This document shows positions 53,223 through 61,604 of a DNA stretch of 64,000 nt, piece after piece (within the stretch, counting starts at the first letter, position 1; each line of letters opens with the position of its first letter). The stretch comes from Sphingopyxis sp. HIX (GTDB lineage: Bacteria > Pseudomonadota > Alphaproteobacteria > Sphingomonadales > Sphingomonadaceae), in the NCBI RefSeq assembly GCF_001468285.1, contig NZ_LNSB01000012.1, forward strand, positions 1 through 64,000, read 5' to 3'. Both the position numbers and the translations under genes were made by a program. Under the pieces are notes generated by a model, which was not told where the DNA came from, did no database searches, and saw only the letters and a list, made by a program, of their open reading frames with translations.

Positions 53223-53872
53223 CATTGGCTTACCCTTTCCGAAGGTTCGGTCGATTCAAGGCGCGTGACCTGGGCACTGCTGAGGCCGGTCCAGCGCCGG
53301 TCCTGTTCCCGATGAATTCCGAACTGATCGAGGACGCGAATGCAGCTGTGATCGACGATGTCCTGGACCGTCGACGGCCGCGCGTAGAAGCCGGGAACAG
53401 GCGGAAATATGACCGCGCCCATTTCAGAGCATGCGACCATGTTGCGCAGGTGAGCGAGATTGAGCGGCGCTTCGCGGACCATCAGCGTCAGCCTGCGCCG
53501 CTCCTTGAGCATGACGTCGGCTGCACGAGTGATGAGATTGTCGGACAGCCCGTTGGCGATTGCGGCCAGAGTCCGCATCGAGCATGGCGCGACCACCATA
53601 CCCTCGCACAGGAAGGATCCGCTCGCGATAGAGGCTCCCACGTTGCGAACATTGTGCACGACGTCGGCTGCCGCTTCGAACTGCTTCAGCGTCAGCGGTA
53701 GCTCCTCACGGATATTCAGCACAGCGGCCTGAGAAACGACGAGATGCGTTTCGAAGCCGGGCGTATCGCGCATCATTTCGAGAAGCCGCAGACCGTAGAC
53801 TGCGCCGGTGGCGCCAGTCACGGCAATAACGATCCTCCGCAGCGTCACAGGACCCGGCGGATCGCGTCGCAT
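53222..53872 (-). CDS. ubiX: Flavin prenyltransferase UbiX
   Basis: A 216-residue UbiX/Pad1/VdcB protein. RIVIAVTGATGAVYGLRLLEMM binds the flavin, VVAPCSMRTLAAIANGLSDNLITRAADVMLKERR is the central signature, and NMVACSEMGAVIFPPVPGFYARP completes the family. It makes prenylated FMN for the UbiD decarboxylase further down the same operon. It is the first gene; an IclR-type operator lies about 66 nt upstream. Confidence 0.93.
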   Translation of the reverse strand: MRRDPPGPVTLRRIVIAVTGATGAVYGLRLLEMMRDTPGFETHLVVSQAAVLNIREELPLTLKQFEAAADVVHNVRNVGASIASGSFLCEGMVVAPCSMRTLAAIANGLSDNLITRAADVMLKERRRLTLMVREAPLNLAHLRNMVACSEMGAVIFPPVPGFYARPSTVQDIVDHSCIRVLDQFGIHREQDRRWTGLSSAQVTRLESTEPSERVSQ

Positions 53873-53937
53873 TTCGGTCCAGAAATCGCCATTGCGGACC
53901 CGCTCCCGATTCTATTGTCGACGCACACCATACAATC

Positions 53938-53956
53938 CATTGCTCATTGTGCAAGG
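53938..53956. promoter_or_regulatory. IclR-type operator before ubiX operon
   Basis: CATTGCTCATTGTGCAAGG, an imperfect inverted repeat TTGC-N7-GCAA (53940-53954). It stands just upstream of the ubiX start and downstream of the aldolase gene. Confidence 0.55.
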
Positions 53957-53981
53957 GATAAGTGGGTGACGCCGTCGCGCA

Positions 53982-54752
53982 TCATGGCTTGAAGCGTTCC
54001 AGCAGCCTCCCGGCCGCATCAGCGAGCGCGAATGCGTCGATTCCGACGGCGACGAAGCTCGCCCCGGCCGAGAGATGGGCATCGACCAAGGAGAGATCGC
54101 GCGACAAGATTCCTGCGGGCTTTCCGGTCGCGATGATCCGCGCGAGAGCGTCCAGCGTCAGGTCCCGCAGCCTGTCCCTGTTGGAGCTGCCCATCAGCCC
54201 CGCGGAGGCTGCGAGGTCCGCGGGACCGATGAAGAGGGCATCGACACCGTCGACCGCGGCAATCGCCTCGAGATTTTCTATCCCCGCCATGGTCTCGATC
54301 TGCGCGATTACGCAAAGCTGCGCGTTCGCTTCAGAGACAAAGGTGGGAATAGCACCCCAGCGCGACGCCCTCGCGCCGCCGATCCCTCGGCTCCCTGCAG
54401 GCGGATACCGGCATGCATCGACGATCCGGGTCGCCTGTTCGGCATTTTCGACCATCGGGATCATCAGCGTTGCAGCGCCCAGGTCCAGGATCTGCCGCAG
54501 CGCGATCGGATCGGAGGAAGGTGCGCGTACCACGGCGGCGCAGGAAGAGCAGCCTTCTATCGCGCGAAGCTGGTCAATAATGCCGGGCAGCGTCTGCGGG
54601 CCGTGCTCGGCATCGATCAGCAGCCAGTCGAAACCGACCCCGGCGCATATTTCAGCCACACTGGCGTCGGCCAGGGCAAGCCAGAATCCGAACAGGGGAC
54701 GTTGCTGCGCCAGCGCGGCTTTGAAGTGATTGGGAGGCATGGGCAACGGCAC
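53982..54752 (-). CDS. HpaI/HpcH-family aldolase
   Basis: A 256-residue class II aldolase. LLIDAEHGPQ, the VRAPSSDP segment, CVIAQIETMAGIENLEAIAAVDGVDALFIGPADLA (metal-binding Glu and Asp) are diagnostic for 4-hydroxy-2-oxoheptanedioate aldolase and relatives. It splits a 4-hydroxy-2-oxo acid into pyruvate and an aldehyde or semialdehyde, the last step of meta-cleavage. GTG 54752 is next to the hydratase stop; an ATG at 54740 is possible. Confidence 0.9.
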   Translation of the reverse strand: MPLPMPPNHFKAALAQQRPLFGFWLALADASVAEICAGVGFDWLLIDAEHGPQTLPGIIDQLRAIEGCSSCAAVVRAPSSDPIALRQILDLGAATLMIPMVENAEQATRIVDACRYPPAGSRGIGGARASRWGAIPTFVSEANAQLCVIAQIETMAGIENLEAIAAVDGVDALFIGPADLAASAGLMGSSNRDRLRDLTLDALARIIATGKPAGILSRDLSLVDAHLSAGASFVAVGIDAFALADAAGRLLERFKP

Positions 54753-54753
54753 G

Positions 54754-55554
54754 TCAGGCGAATCTCATGCCGATGGTGCCGAGCCTGCCGAAGTCGGCCG
54801 ATATCACGTCGCCGCGAGAGACGGGAACGGGGCGCGTAAAGGAACCTCCGAGCAAGATTTCTCCGGCTTGCAGGCCCTCGCCCCAAACTCCCAACCGGTT
54901 CGCGAGCCAAGCGACGCCGCGCGCTGGATGGTTCAGCACCCCGGCCGAGAGGCCGGTCTCCTCGATCACGGCGTTGCGCGAGAGGATGGCGCCCACCCAC
55001 CGAAGGTCAACGGCATCGACCCGGACCGGACGGCCGCCGATGACGATGCCGGCATTCGCCGCATTGTCCGCGATCGTATCCTGGATCTTGCGCGCGCTTC
55101 CCGTCACCTCGTCGATGGCTTGAACGCGGCTATCGATGATCTCTATCGCCGGTACGACATAGTCCGTCGCCGCAAGGACGGCGTGAGCCGTGACACCGGG
55201 CCCTTTCAGCGGGCGAGCCAGGAAGAAGGCGAGCTCGACTTCGACCTTCGGGTTGATGAAGCGATCGATAGGGATATCGCCTCCTTCCTCGAAAGCCATG
55301 TCGTCGAGCAATGTGCCATAGTCCGGTTCGGTAATGCCGGCCGATTGCTGCATTGCGCGGGAGGTCAAACCGATCTTCCGCCCGATGGAATGGCGGCCCG
55401 ATGCGAGTTTGCCGTCCACCCAAGAGCGGGCGACCCGGTAGCCATCCTCGATCGTCATATCGGGATAGCGGGCCGACAATTGACGAACTGGCGTTCGCGT
55501 CTTCTCGGCTTCGCCCAATTCGCCGGCGAGCGTCGCGATGAGCCTATCGTCCAT
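54754..55554 (-). CDS. 2-keto-4-pentenoate / 2-oxohept-3-enedioate hydratase
   Basis: A 266-residue fumarylacetoacetase-fold hydratase. [30 protein letters not shown], the metal-site VEVELAF and EIIDSR, and the tail [31 protein letters not shown] match HpaH/DmpE enzymes. It hydrates the dienoate from ring cleavage to the 4-hydroxy-2-oxo acid used by the aldolase next to it. AAGGGG precedes ATG 55554. Two IclR-type sites lie in the divergent promoter upstream. Confidence 0.9.
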   Translation of the reverse strand: MDDRLIATLAGELGEAEKTRTPVRQLSARYPDMTIEDGYRVARSWVDGKLASGRHSIGRKIGLTSRAMQQSAGITEPDYGTLLDDMAFEEGGDIPIDRFINPKVEVELAFFLARPLKGPGVTAHAVLAATDYVVPAIEIIDSRVQAIDEVTGSARKIQDTIADNAANAGIVIGGRPVRVDAVDLRWVGAILSRNAVIEETGLSAGVLNHPARGVAWLANRLGVWGEGLQAGEILLGGSFTRPVPVSRGDVISADFGRLGTIGMRFA

Positions 55555-55624
55555 GGCGGTCCCCTTCCGATCTTCCTTCGCGAGCCAAAGCGCTGCGCGT
55601 GGAAGTGAAATCCAATGGGCAATG

Positions 55625-55642
55625 CATTGCACATAGAGATAT
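55625..55642. promoter_or_regulatory. IclR-type operator upstream of hydratase
   Basis: CATTGCACATAGAGATAT. The left half matches the family consensus CATTGCACATAGTG exactly up to one base; the right half is weak. It is about 70 nt from the hydratase start. Confidence 0.45.
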
Positions 55643-55693
55643 TCGAGTCTAGCGATATGGGACCTCGCGAGATCTCAAACGCGAATACAATAG

Positions 55694-55712
55694 ACAATGC
55701 GATATCCATTGT
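55694..55712. promoter_or_regulatory. Inverted repeat upstream of C-C hydrolase gene
   Basis: ACAATG-N7-CATTGT, followed at once by GCAATG. It lies about 50 nt before the GTG start of the hydrolase and probably belongs to the same IclR-type operator set. Confidence 0.5.
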
Positions 55713-55760
55713 GCAATGCTCTTGGTTGTCTTCGACATGGAGAAGGAAGGGAGAGACATC

Positions 55761-56627
55761 GTGAACACAGCTGTACGCGAAGAAAAAATCGTGGGCCGCG
55801 GGCTGACATCGCACACGCTCATTGCTGGCGATCCTGCCAATCCGGCGGTCCTGCTGCTGCATGGCGCCGGGCCCGGAGCGCACGCCGCGTCGAACTGGCT
55901 GCACCTCATGCCCGACCTGGCGGAGAATTTTTTCGTCGTCGCTCCGGATCTGATCGGCTTCGGGCAGTCGACGATCCCCGACCCCTCGCCGGACAATATC
56001 ATGGGCTGGATCGGCACGCGCGTGGAACAATGCCTCGGGCTCATGGAGACCATGTCGATCGACGTCGCTCACGTCGTCGGAAATTCGATGGGCGGCGCAC
56101 TTACGCTGCAGCTTCTGAGCGAGGCCCCGGAGCGTTTCGGCAAGGTCGTATTGATGGGTTCCATCGGGGCTCCCGCTCCCCGCACGCCGGAACTCATCCG
56201 GCTTCTTTCATTCTATTCCGATCCCCGTCCGTCGCGGTATCGGCAGCTTATGCACAGTTTCGCCTATGATGCAGACAAGTTCGAGGGCATGGAGGAGATC
56301 GTCACGTCGCGCTACAAGATTGCCACCGACCCGTCCGTCATGGCCGTCGCAGCGAAGATGATCGACTCCATGAAGGTTGGTATCGAAGCTCTGGCGATGC
56401 CGCCGTCAATCCTGAGCAAGCTTCCGCACGACGTGCTGATCTTCCACGGCAGGCAGGATCGCATCGTACCCCTCGACACCAGCCTTTACCTGCTGGAACA
56501 TCTGCAACACGCGGAACTTTATGTTCTCGACAGGTCCGGCCATTGGAGCCAGCTTGAGCGGTGGGACGTCATGCGGCCGATGATGGAACTTCACTTCGGC
56601 GCCAGGGACTGGGCAAAATCGGGCTGA
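55761..56627 (+). CDS. Alpha/beta hydrolase, meta-cleavage product type
   Basis: A 288-residue hydrolase. LLLHGAGPGAHAASNW (oxyanion loop), VGNSMGGALTL (nucleophile Ser), and RSGHWSQLER (catalytic His) match the C-C bond hydrolases DmpD/BphD/TodF. It would split a 2-hydroxymuconic-type ring-fission product. GTG 55761 is chosen because AAGGAAGGGAG lies just upstream; the ATGs at 55716 and 55737 lack this. It is divergent from the hydratase. Confidence 0.87.
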   Translation: MNTAVREEKIVGRGLTSHTLIAGDPANPAVLLLHGAGPGAHAASNWLHLMPDLAENFFVVAPDLIGFGQSTIPDPSPDNIMGWIGTRVEQCLGLMETMSIDVAHVVGNSMGGALTLQLLSEAPERFGKVVLMGSIGAPAPRTPELIRLLSFYSDPRPSRYRQLMHSFAYDADKFEGMEEIVTSRYKIATDPSVMAVAAKMIDSMKVGIEALAMPPSILSKLPHDVLIFHGRQDRIVPLDTSLYLLEHLQHAELYVLDRSGHWSQLERWDVMRPMMELHFGARDWAKSG

Positions 56628-56704
56628 CGATTTGGGCCATCGTCTCGCGTGAGCCGACGCCGTTTGCCGGGCGGCCACTCCCCCCAAGTGACCGCCCGGC
56701 GGGG

Positions 56705-57202
56705 CTAAATCGGATAAACCAGGTAACGTGGGAGCACGGTCGTATCGAGCAGCGCCCGGCGGGAGAGGAGCCTAAGTTCTCCCGCCGCGGATTCGCGCAC
56801 GACATCCTCGTACCTGCCCGTTGCCAGCACTTCCGATACGCCGCTATCTTCGGGCGTCATGAACACGCTGAAATTCGAACGTGCGTGCCAGGTCTGATCA
56901 TCGATGCGCCCGGTCGCCACCCGCTGTACAAAGTGCCGCGTACGATAATCCTGGAAGGTTCCAGCCCAGATTTGCGTGATATAGGTAACCCGGTCGAGGA
57001 GTCGTGCGCGGCAATCGTCGTACATGAAACCGAGCGCAAGCCCCTGTTCCTCATTCTCGGCCGACAGGCAGATGTAGGAGGCCGCATCTTCCTCGGCATA
57101 GTTGGACAACCAGCGCGCCATGTCCTTGCTGTCGAGGGCGTCGGCGTCGGACACGAGCAGAGCGTCGAGGGCGCGGTTCAGAGAATCTGGCGCGAGGCTC
57201 AT
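56705..57202 (-). CDS. Aromatic-ring-hydroxylating dioxygenase, beta subunit
   Basis: A 165-residue SnoaL-fold protein. DSKDMARWLSNYAEEDAASYICL, DRVTYITQIWAGTFQDYRTRHFV and LATGRYEDVVR match the small subunit of Rieske oxygenases of the benzoate/anthranilate/salicylate group. It has no active site of its own and stabilises the alpha subunit. Its start overlaps the alpha-subunit stop by 4 nt. Confidence 0.9.
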   Translation of the reverse strand: MSLAPDSLNRALDALLVSDADALDSKDMARWLSNYAEEDAASYICLSAENEEQGLALGFMYDDCRARLLDRVTYITQIWAGTFQDYRTRHFVQRVATGRIDDQTWHARSNFSVFMTPEDSGVSEVLATGRYEDVVRESAAGELRLLSRRALLDTTVLPRYLVYPI

Positions 57203-58374
57203 GCCGCACGCCTCGCGAATCCCATGACCTCGCGATAATATTCCCAGCGCGGCAAGTTACCGCTCTCGTCATTCTGCAGGAATTCCTCCTCGATCGTCTC
57301 GGGATCTCGGACGCCTTTCTGGAAGACCGCTGCTCCCGGCGTATGATTTCCGATGTGAATGCGATGGAAGATCGACGCGTCTTCCATGCTGATGAGGCCG
57401 CTCGGCCCGAGGAGGTTGGAGCTTTGACGCAGCCGGTGACGCACCATTTCCTCGTCGTCATCGGCGTGCGCAAAATAGGCGTAGTGAACTTCGACGCGCT
57501 CGTGATCGATGGGAGTCGCAAATCGCAGGTTGATAACATCGAGATGTTTCGTCGCGACGAACGTCGGAAAAAGGCTCACGATCCGCGACCCGACCGAGGG
57601 GTCCTGACCCTTGAACTCGATGATCGAGGGATCTTGCAGGATGGTGTCGCCGCGGGCGACCGACAGCTCGGATTCGAATCCGATATGGCCTCGCTTCGTG
57701 CTGGTGAACTGCCGTCCCTTTCCGCCTTGCCAGTTCAGCAGGTTGAAGGCCTGATGGAGCAAGGGGGCGTGATACCCGTCATTGTCGGTATAGGACTTCC
57801 AGTTCGTGTTGTAGCGAACCTTCTGATAGCCAAGCAGCTTCAGGCGTCCGTCGCCGCCAACCAGCTCCCGCAGCGTCTCCATCATCCCCCCGAGGCTTTC
57901 CACAAGAGGTTCGGTCCGCGCCGACATCGTGACGAATACGAGACCGTAGACGCTCTCCATTCTCGGCTGCGCGAGCGGATAGTCGGAGCGGTTGAATCCG
58001 GGCAGGAATTCGCGCTGGTTCGGACAACCGACCAGCTCCCCCTTCGTGCTGAACAGCCAGCGGTGATAGGGACACTCAAATTCTGTCTTGTTCCCCATCG
58101 GCGCGGTCTCGAGCTGATTGCCCCGGTGGGAACACGCGTTGAAAAAGGCCCTTACGACCCCATCGTCGCCACGCGCGATCAGCAGCGGGACACCCGCGAG
58201 CCTGAAGGTCTTGAAATCGCCTGGCTCGGGAATCTCGCTCTCGTGACACACGGGGTGCCACTCCTCGCCATGAAAGATACGACGCAACTCGACGTCGTAA
58301 ATGTCCTTGCGCGTGAAAGCTTCCTTGGGAATCTCGTTTATATTGTGCGGCCAGTCCAGCTCTACCTTTGTCAT
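57199..58374 (-). CDS. Aromatic-ring-hydroxylating dioxygenase, alpha subunit
   Basis: A 391-residue catalytic subunit. The Rieske cluster is CSHRG (Cys81, His83) and CPYHRW (Cys101, His104). The mononuclear iron site is [10 protein letters not shown] (His202, His207) with Asp199 as the bridging residue. It is shorter than BenA (about 450) and nearer the length of the anthranilate/salicylate-type subunits. It receives electrons from a ferredoxin/reductase, probably the reductase at 60361-61593. Its start overlaps the aldolase stop (ATGA). Confidence 0.92.
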   Translation of the reverse strand: MTKVELDWPHNINEIPKEAFTRKDIYDVELRRIFHGEEWHPVCHESEIPEPGDFKTFRLAGVPLLIARGDDGVVRAFFNACSHRGNQLETAPMGNKTEFECPYHRWLFSTKGELVGCPNQREFLPGFNRSDYPLAQPRMESVYGLVFVTMSARTEPLVESLGGMMETLRELVGGDGRLKLLGYQKVRYNTNWKSYTDNDGYHAPLLHQAFNLLNWQGGKGRQFTSTKRGHIGFESELSVARGDTILQDPSIIEFKGQDPSVGSRIVSLFPTFVATKHLDVINLRFATPIDHERVEVHYAYFAHADDDEEMVRHRLRQSSNLLGPSGLISMEDASIFHRIHIGNHTPGAAVFQKGVRDPETIEEEFLQNDESGNLPRWEYYREVMGFARRAA

Positions 58375-59387
58375 AACGCCGACTCCATTGCTGCGGGGGT
58401 AGCGCGCTCCGCTTCAAGCGCCCTGCCAAGGTCAGCCCACATCGTCCCCGACTGCCGCGCGCCGGCCAGAAAGGCCTCGGGAACGAGATGGTATGGTGGC
58501 CGGACGGGGCCGGCCTTCATCCAGCCTGCCGCGTCCATCCGCGCCTTCTCCAGCCCGATATTGTACGTCGAGAATTCCTTGAAACTTCCATTCGGAAATA
58601 GCGGGGCCGCGGTCGGCCCGAGGCGAGACTGGAGCGCCCGGGCAGCCGTCCAGTCACCGCTTGCCCTCGCTCCCGCGACGATGTCGCGCAAGGTGGTCGT
58701 CACGAGGGGATGGCACACCGCACCGCTCGACCAGAAGGCGTCGACATCGTCTGCCATCCTCGCCGCGGCATAATAGTCGAAATCGATCGGAAGCAGCTTG
58801 ATCTTGTCCTTCACCGCGGCAAGATCGGCCAACAGGGTTCCGATACCGATATATTTGGCCGTAACGACTTGCGGAATCTCGGCGACTTGCGCCCAGAAGG
58901 ATCGCGGAAAGTCGAATTTGAACGCTTCAGGGTTCGCATAGACCGCGATGTTCATGCCGGGCACTGCCTCTGCGACGTCGCGGTAGAACTGGACTGCCAC
59001 GTCGAGCGCGGGCGCACACCACATCGGGATGCCGAGCATCGTTCCATCCGCGCCGATCTCGAGTGCCTCGCGGGTCAGCGCGATCGTGTCGCGCGTGTTG
59101 AGACAGGTCGTTCCGACGAACACCGGTACGCGGCCTCGGGCGGCATCCACGATGGCACGCATATAGTCGAGCTTTTCGGCGTGGGTGAGCGTGGCTGCCT
59201 CGCCCAGCGTACCCATGCTCAAAATCCCGTCGATCCCGGCTTCTATCAGGCCATTCACAACGCGTGCGGCTTCGTCGAGATCGACGGTTTGCGTGGCCCG
59301 CCAGTCCGACGCATCATCGGTTGCTGGCGTCGGTATGATCGCCCAAGCGCCCCTGATATCCCGCGGGTGGATTAGCCTGTCGCGCAT
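58371..59387 (-). CDS. Hydratase-aldolase of the NahE (DHDPS) family
   Basis: A 338-residue DapA-superfamily enzyme. DSWDWRAT-like [57 protein letters not shown] (Schiff-base Lys), AFWSSGAV and the tail [29 protein letters not shown] correspond closely to trans-o-hydroxybenzylidenepyruvate hydratase-aldolase. It would cut a substituted benzylidenepyruvate into an aromatic aldehyde and pyruvate. AGGAGAGGG precedes ATG 59387. First gene of the operon with the Rieske oxygenase. Confidence 0.88.
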   Translation of the reverse strand: MRDRLIHPRDIRGAWAIIPTPATDDASDWRATQTVDLDEAARVVNGLIEAGIDGILSMGTLGEAATLTHAEKLDYMRAIVDAARGRVPVFVGTTCLNTRDTIALTREALEIGADGTMLGIPMWCAPALDVAVQFYRDVAEAVPGMNIAVYANPEAFKFDFPRSFWAQVAEIPQVVTAKYIGIGTLLADLAAVKDKIKLLPIDFDYYAAARMADDVDAFWSSGAVCHPLVTTTLRDIVAGARASGDWTAARALQSRLGPTAAPLFPNGSFKEFSTYNIGLEKARMDAAGWMKAGPVRPPYHLVPEAFLAGARQSGTMWADLGRALEAERATPAAMESAL

Positions 59388-59429
59388 TGTCCCTCTCCTT
59401 TGAAGCTCCGCAGAATCGCGGGCCTCATT

Positions 59430-59449
59430 CATTGTTCATAGTGTAATGC
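59430..59449. promoter_or_regulatory. IclR-type operator before aldolase/oxygenase operon
   Basis: CATTGTTCATAGTGTAATGC, with outer arms CATT/AATG and centre CATAGTG. About 43 nt before the aldolase start. Confidence 0.55.
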
Positions 59450-59559
59450 TTTACCCCTTGTGTTTGCAAGCACCGAGATGGTAAGATTGGACCGATCGTT
59501 CGATGCCAAGATAAACACTTGAAACTATGCAACTAATTGCGATGCGGGAGAAATGATCC

Positions 59560-60348
59560 ATGTATGGCGGCTCTAATCGTTTTGCTGGTCAAATCGCGGT
59601 GGTCACGGGAGGCGCGCAAGGGATCGGCCTCGCTGTCGCAACGCGGATGGCCCGCGAGGGGGCCTCTGTGACAATTGCCGACCGCGCCGAGGAGGCGACA
59701 AAAGGAGCGGTAGCGGAACTGCGGTCGCAGGGGCTGGACGCACGGGCCGAGTGCCATGATCTGGAAGGCCTTGAGGGAGCGCGAGCCCTTTATGACAATG
59801 TCATGAGCCGTCATGGCCGGGTCGATGTCGCCGTGCATAATGTCGGTGGCACGATTTGGGCGAAGCCATTCTGGGAATATTCCCCCAACGAGATCGAAGC
59901 GGAGATCAGACGGTCGCTCTGGCCGACCATATGGTGCTGTCACGCTGTCTTGCCGCACCTCATTTCCGCCGGGCAAGGCGCGATCGTGAATGTCGGATCG
60001 GTTGCGACGAGAGGCATCAACCGCCTGCCCTATGCCGCCGCGAAAGGGGGTGTCTCCGCGTTGACGGCGGCATTGGCACAGGATCTGGAAGATCGCCCGA
60101 TCCGCGTGAATTGCGTGGCACCTGGCGGCGTGAATGTCGCGCGCGTAACGCCCCGCAACCCGGCACCGCCCACCGACGCGGACCGCGCGGGTTTCGACAC
60201 CGTTGTCCGTCAGACGCTTCGCGACACGCCGATGGCGAGGTTCGGCGAGCCGGACGAGATCGCGTCCGCGATCTGCTTTCTTGCCGCGCCGGAGGCATCC
60301 TATATTACGGGGCAGACCTTGTATGTCGCAGGGGGCGGGATAGGCTGA
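59560..60348 (+). CDS. benD: BenD/XylL-type cis-diol dehydrogenase (SDR)
   Basis: A 262-residue short-chain dehydrogenase. NAD-binding TGGAQGIG at 16-23, catalytic Ser147, Tyr158 and Lys162 (YAAAKGG). HNVGGTIWAKPFWEY, RRSLWPTIWCCHAVLP and VNVGSVATRGINRLPY are characteristic of BenD/XylL/CmtB. It oxidises a cis-dihydrodiol acid with loss of CO2 to give a catechol. GGGAG lies before the ATG. It is divergent from the operon containing the Rieske oxygenase that would supply the diol. Confidence 0.9.
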   Translation: MYGGSNRFAGQIAVVTGGAQGIGLAVATRMAREGASVTIADRAEEATKGAVAELRSQGLDARAECHDLEGLEGARALYDNVMSRHGRVDVAVHNVGGTIWAKPFWEYSPNEIEAEIRRSLWPTIWCCHAVLPHLISAGQGAIVNVGSVATRGINRLPYAAAKGGVSALTAALAQDLEDRPIRVNCVAPGGVNVARVTPRNPAPPTDADRAGFDTVVRQTLRDTPMARFGEPDEIASAICFLAAPEASYITGQTLYVAGGGIG

Positions 60349-60360
60349 GGTCGACGAGGC

Positions 60361-61593
60361 TCAGGCCGTCGCACGCTTCAATATCTCCCGCAGCGGTGTA
60401 TCGACATCGGCAAGATGCGCCGCGTCGATCTGCGTTCTGCGCTCCACGAGGCGCTTTGCGATGCCCATGTCGGAGGGGCGGTTCGCGGTGAGTGCACCGG
60501 TCACGATGCCGTCCGACAGGAAGAATGCGGAGAAGGCGCCATCTTCCATCCTCCCGCGGAGTATCACCTGCTTTTCGGCATCGATCCGCCCTGTGCACTG
60601 AATATTGAGGTCATACTGATCGCTCCAGAACCAGCAGGGACGACAATATTCCACCGGCAGCCCGAGCATGCCCGACGCAGCCGCCGCCCCTTGCTCCGCT
60701 GCATTCTGGTAGGTTTCCAGACGAACGCGCCCGCCAAAGAAGTCAGGCTGCTCGGCGACATCTCCCGCAGCGAACACGTTTGGATTGCTGGTCCTGCACT
60801 GGGCATCGACGACGATCCCGTTGCCCACGGCAAGTCCGGCGCTCGCTGCCAGCTCGATCGCGGGCACGATTCCTATCCCTACGACGATGGCATCGCACGG
60901 CACCAGTTCGCCGTCGTCAAGCTCGACCGCATTGACCCTTGACCCTTCGCGGCGGAGCGCGGCAACCGACCTGCCGAACAGGGACCGAACACCCTGCGTA
61001 CGATGATATTCTCCCAGCCACCCGCCGAAATGCTCGCCGATCGTGCGAACCATCGGGGCAGCAAACGGCTCGATGGCCGTGACCTCGCACCCGATGCGGC
61101 GCGCACTCGCCGCAACCTCGGCGCCGATCACCCCCATTCCGATCACGACTATCCGGGCGCCAGGCCGCAAATCTCCGGCCAGACGAAGCGCATCGTCATA
61201 GGTTCGCAAATGATGGACGTTGACAGCGTCCGCGCCGTCCAGCGGTAACCGTCTCGCGGCCCCGCCCGTCGCGAGCAATATCCGGTCCGCGTCGATGCGC
61301 TCGCCCGAAGCCAGCCCGATGGCCCCCGCGCTCAGGTCGATGGTGTCCGCTCGCACACCGAGGCGAAGCTCTATTCTGTTCGCTTCGTACCAGGCTTCAT
61401 CATGGAGATAGAAGGTTTCCGGCGGCGCTCCGTCGTGCCACAGCAACTCTTTCGAGAGCGGCGGTCTTTCGTAAGGCCGCCACGGCTCGTCGCCGACGAG
61501 GTGTATCCGTCCGTCATATCCAGCGCCGCGGAGCGCTTCCGCTGCGCGCGCGCCGGCCATATTGGCGCCGACGATCGCAATATTTCTGATCAT
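60361..61593 (-). CDS. FAD-dependent ferredoxin reductase
   Basis: A 410-residue reductase of the BphA4/rubredoxin-reductase group. FAD-binding IVGANMAGARAAEALR at the N terminus, NAD-binding VVIGMGVIGAEVAA near 150, and NVFAAGDVAEQ near 275 are in place, followed by the FWSDQYDLNIQ C-terminal domain. It passes electrons from NADH to a ferredoxin for the Rieske oxygenase. It follows the aldehyde dehydrogenase closely in the long minus-strand operon. Confidence 0.9.
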   Translation of the reverse strand: MIRNIAIVGANMAGARAAEALRGAGYDGRIHLVGDEPWRPYERPPLSKELLWHDGAPPETFYLHDEAWYEANRIELRLGVRADTIDLSAGAIGLASGERIDADRILLATGGAARRLPLDGADAVNVHHLRTYDDALRLAGDLRPGARIVVIGMGVIGAEVAASARRIGCEVTAIEPFAAPMVRTIGEHFGGWLGEYHRTQGVRSLFGRSVAALRREGSRVNAVELDDGELVPCDAIVVGIGIVPAIELAASAGLAVGNGIVVDAQCRTSNPNVFAAGDVAEQPDFFGGRVRLETYQNAAEQGAAAASGMLGLPVEYCRPCWFWSDQYDLNIQCTGRIDAEKQVILRGRMEDGAFSAFFLSDGIVTGALTANRPSDMGIAKRLVERRTQIDAAHLADVDTPLREILKRATA

Positions 61594-61604
61594 CTGCGCT
61601 CGTC

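Noticed and set aside
54570..54585. GGTCAATAAT match to the GntR operator inside the HpaI-type aldolase gene
   Set aside because: The right half is missing and it lies in the middle of a coding region; treated as chance.
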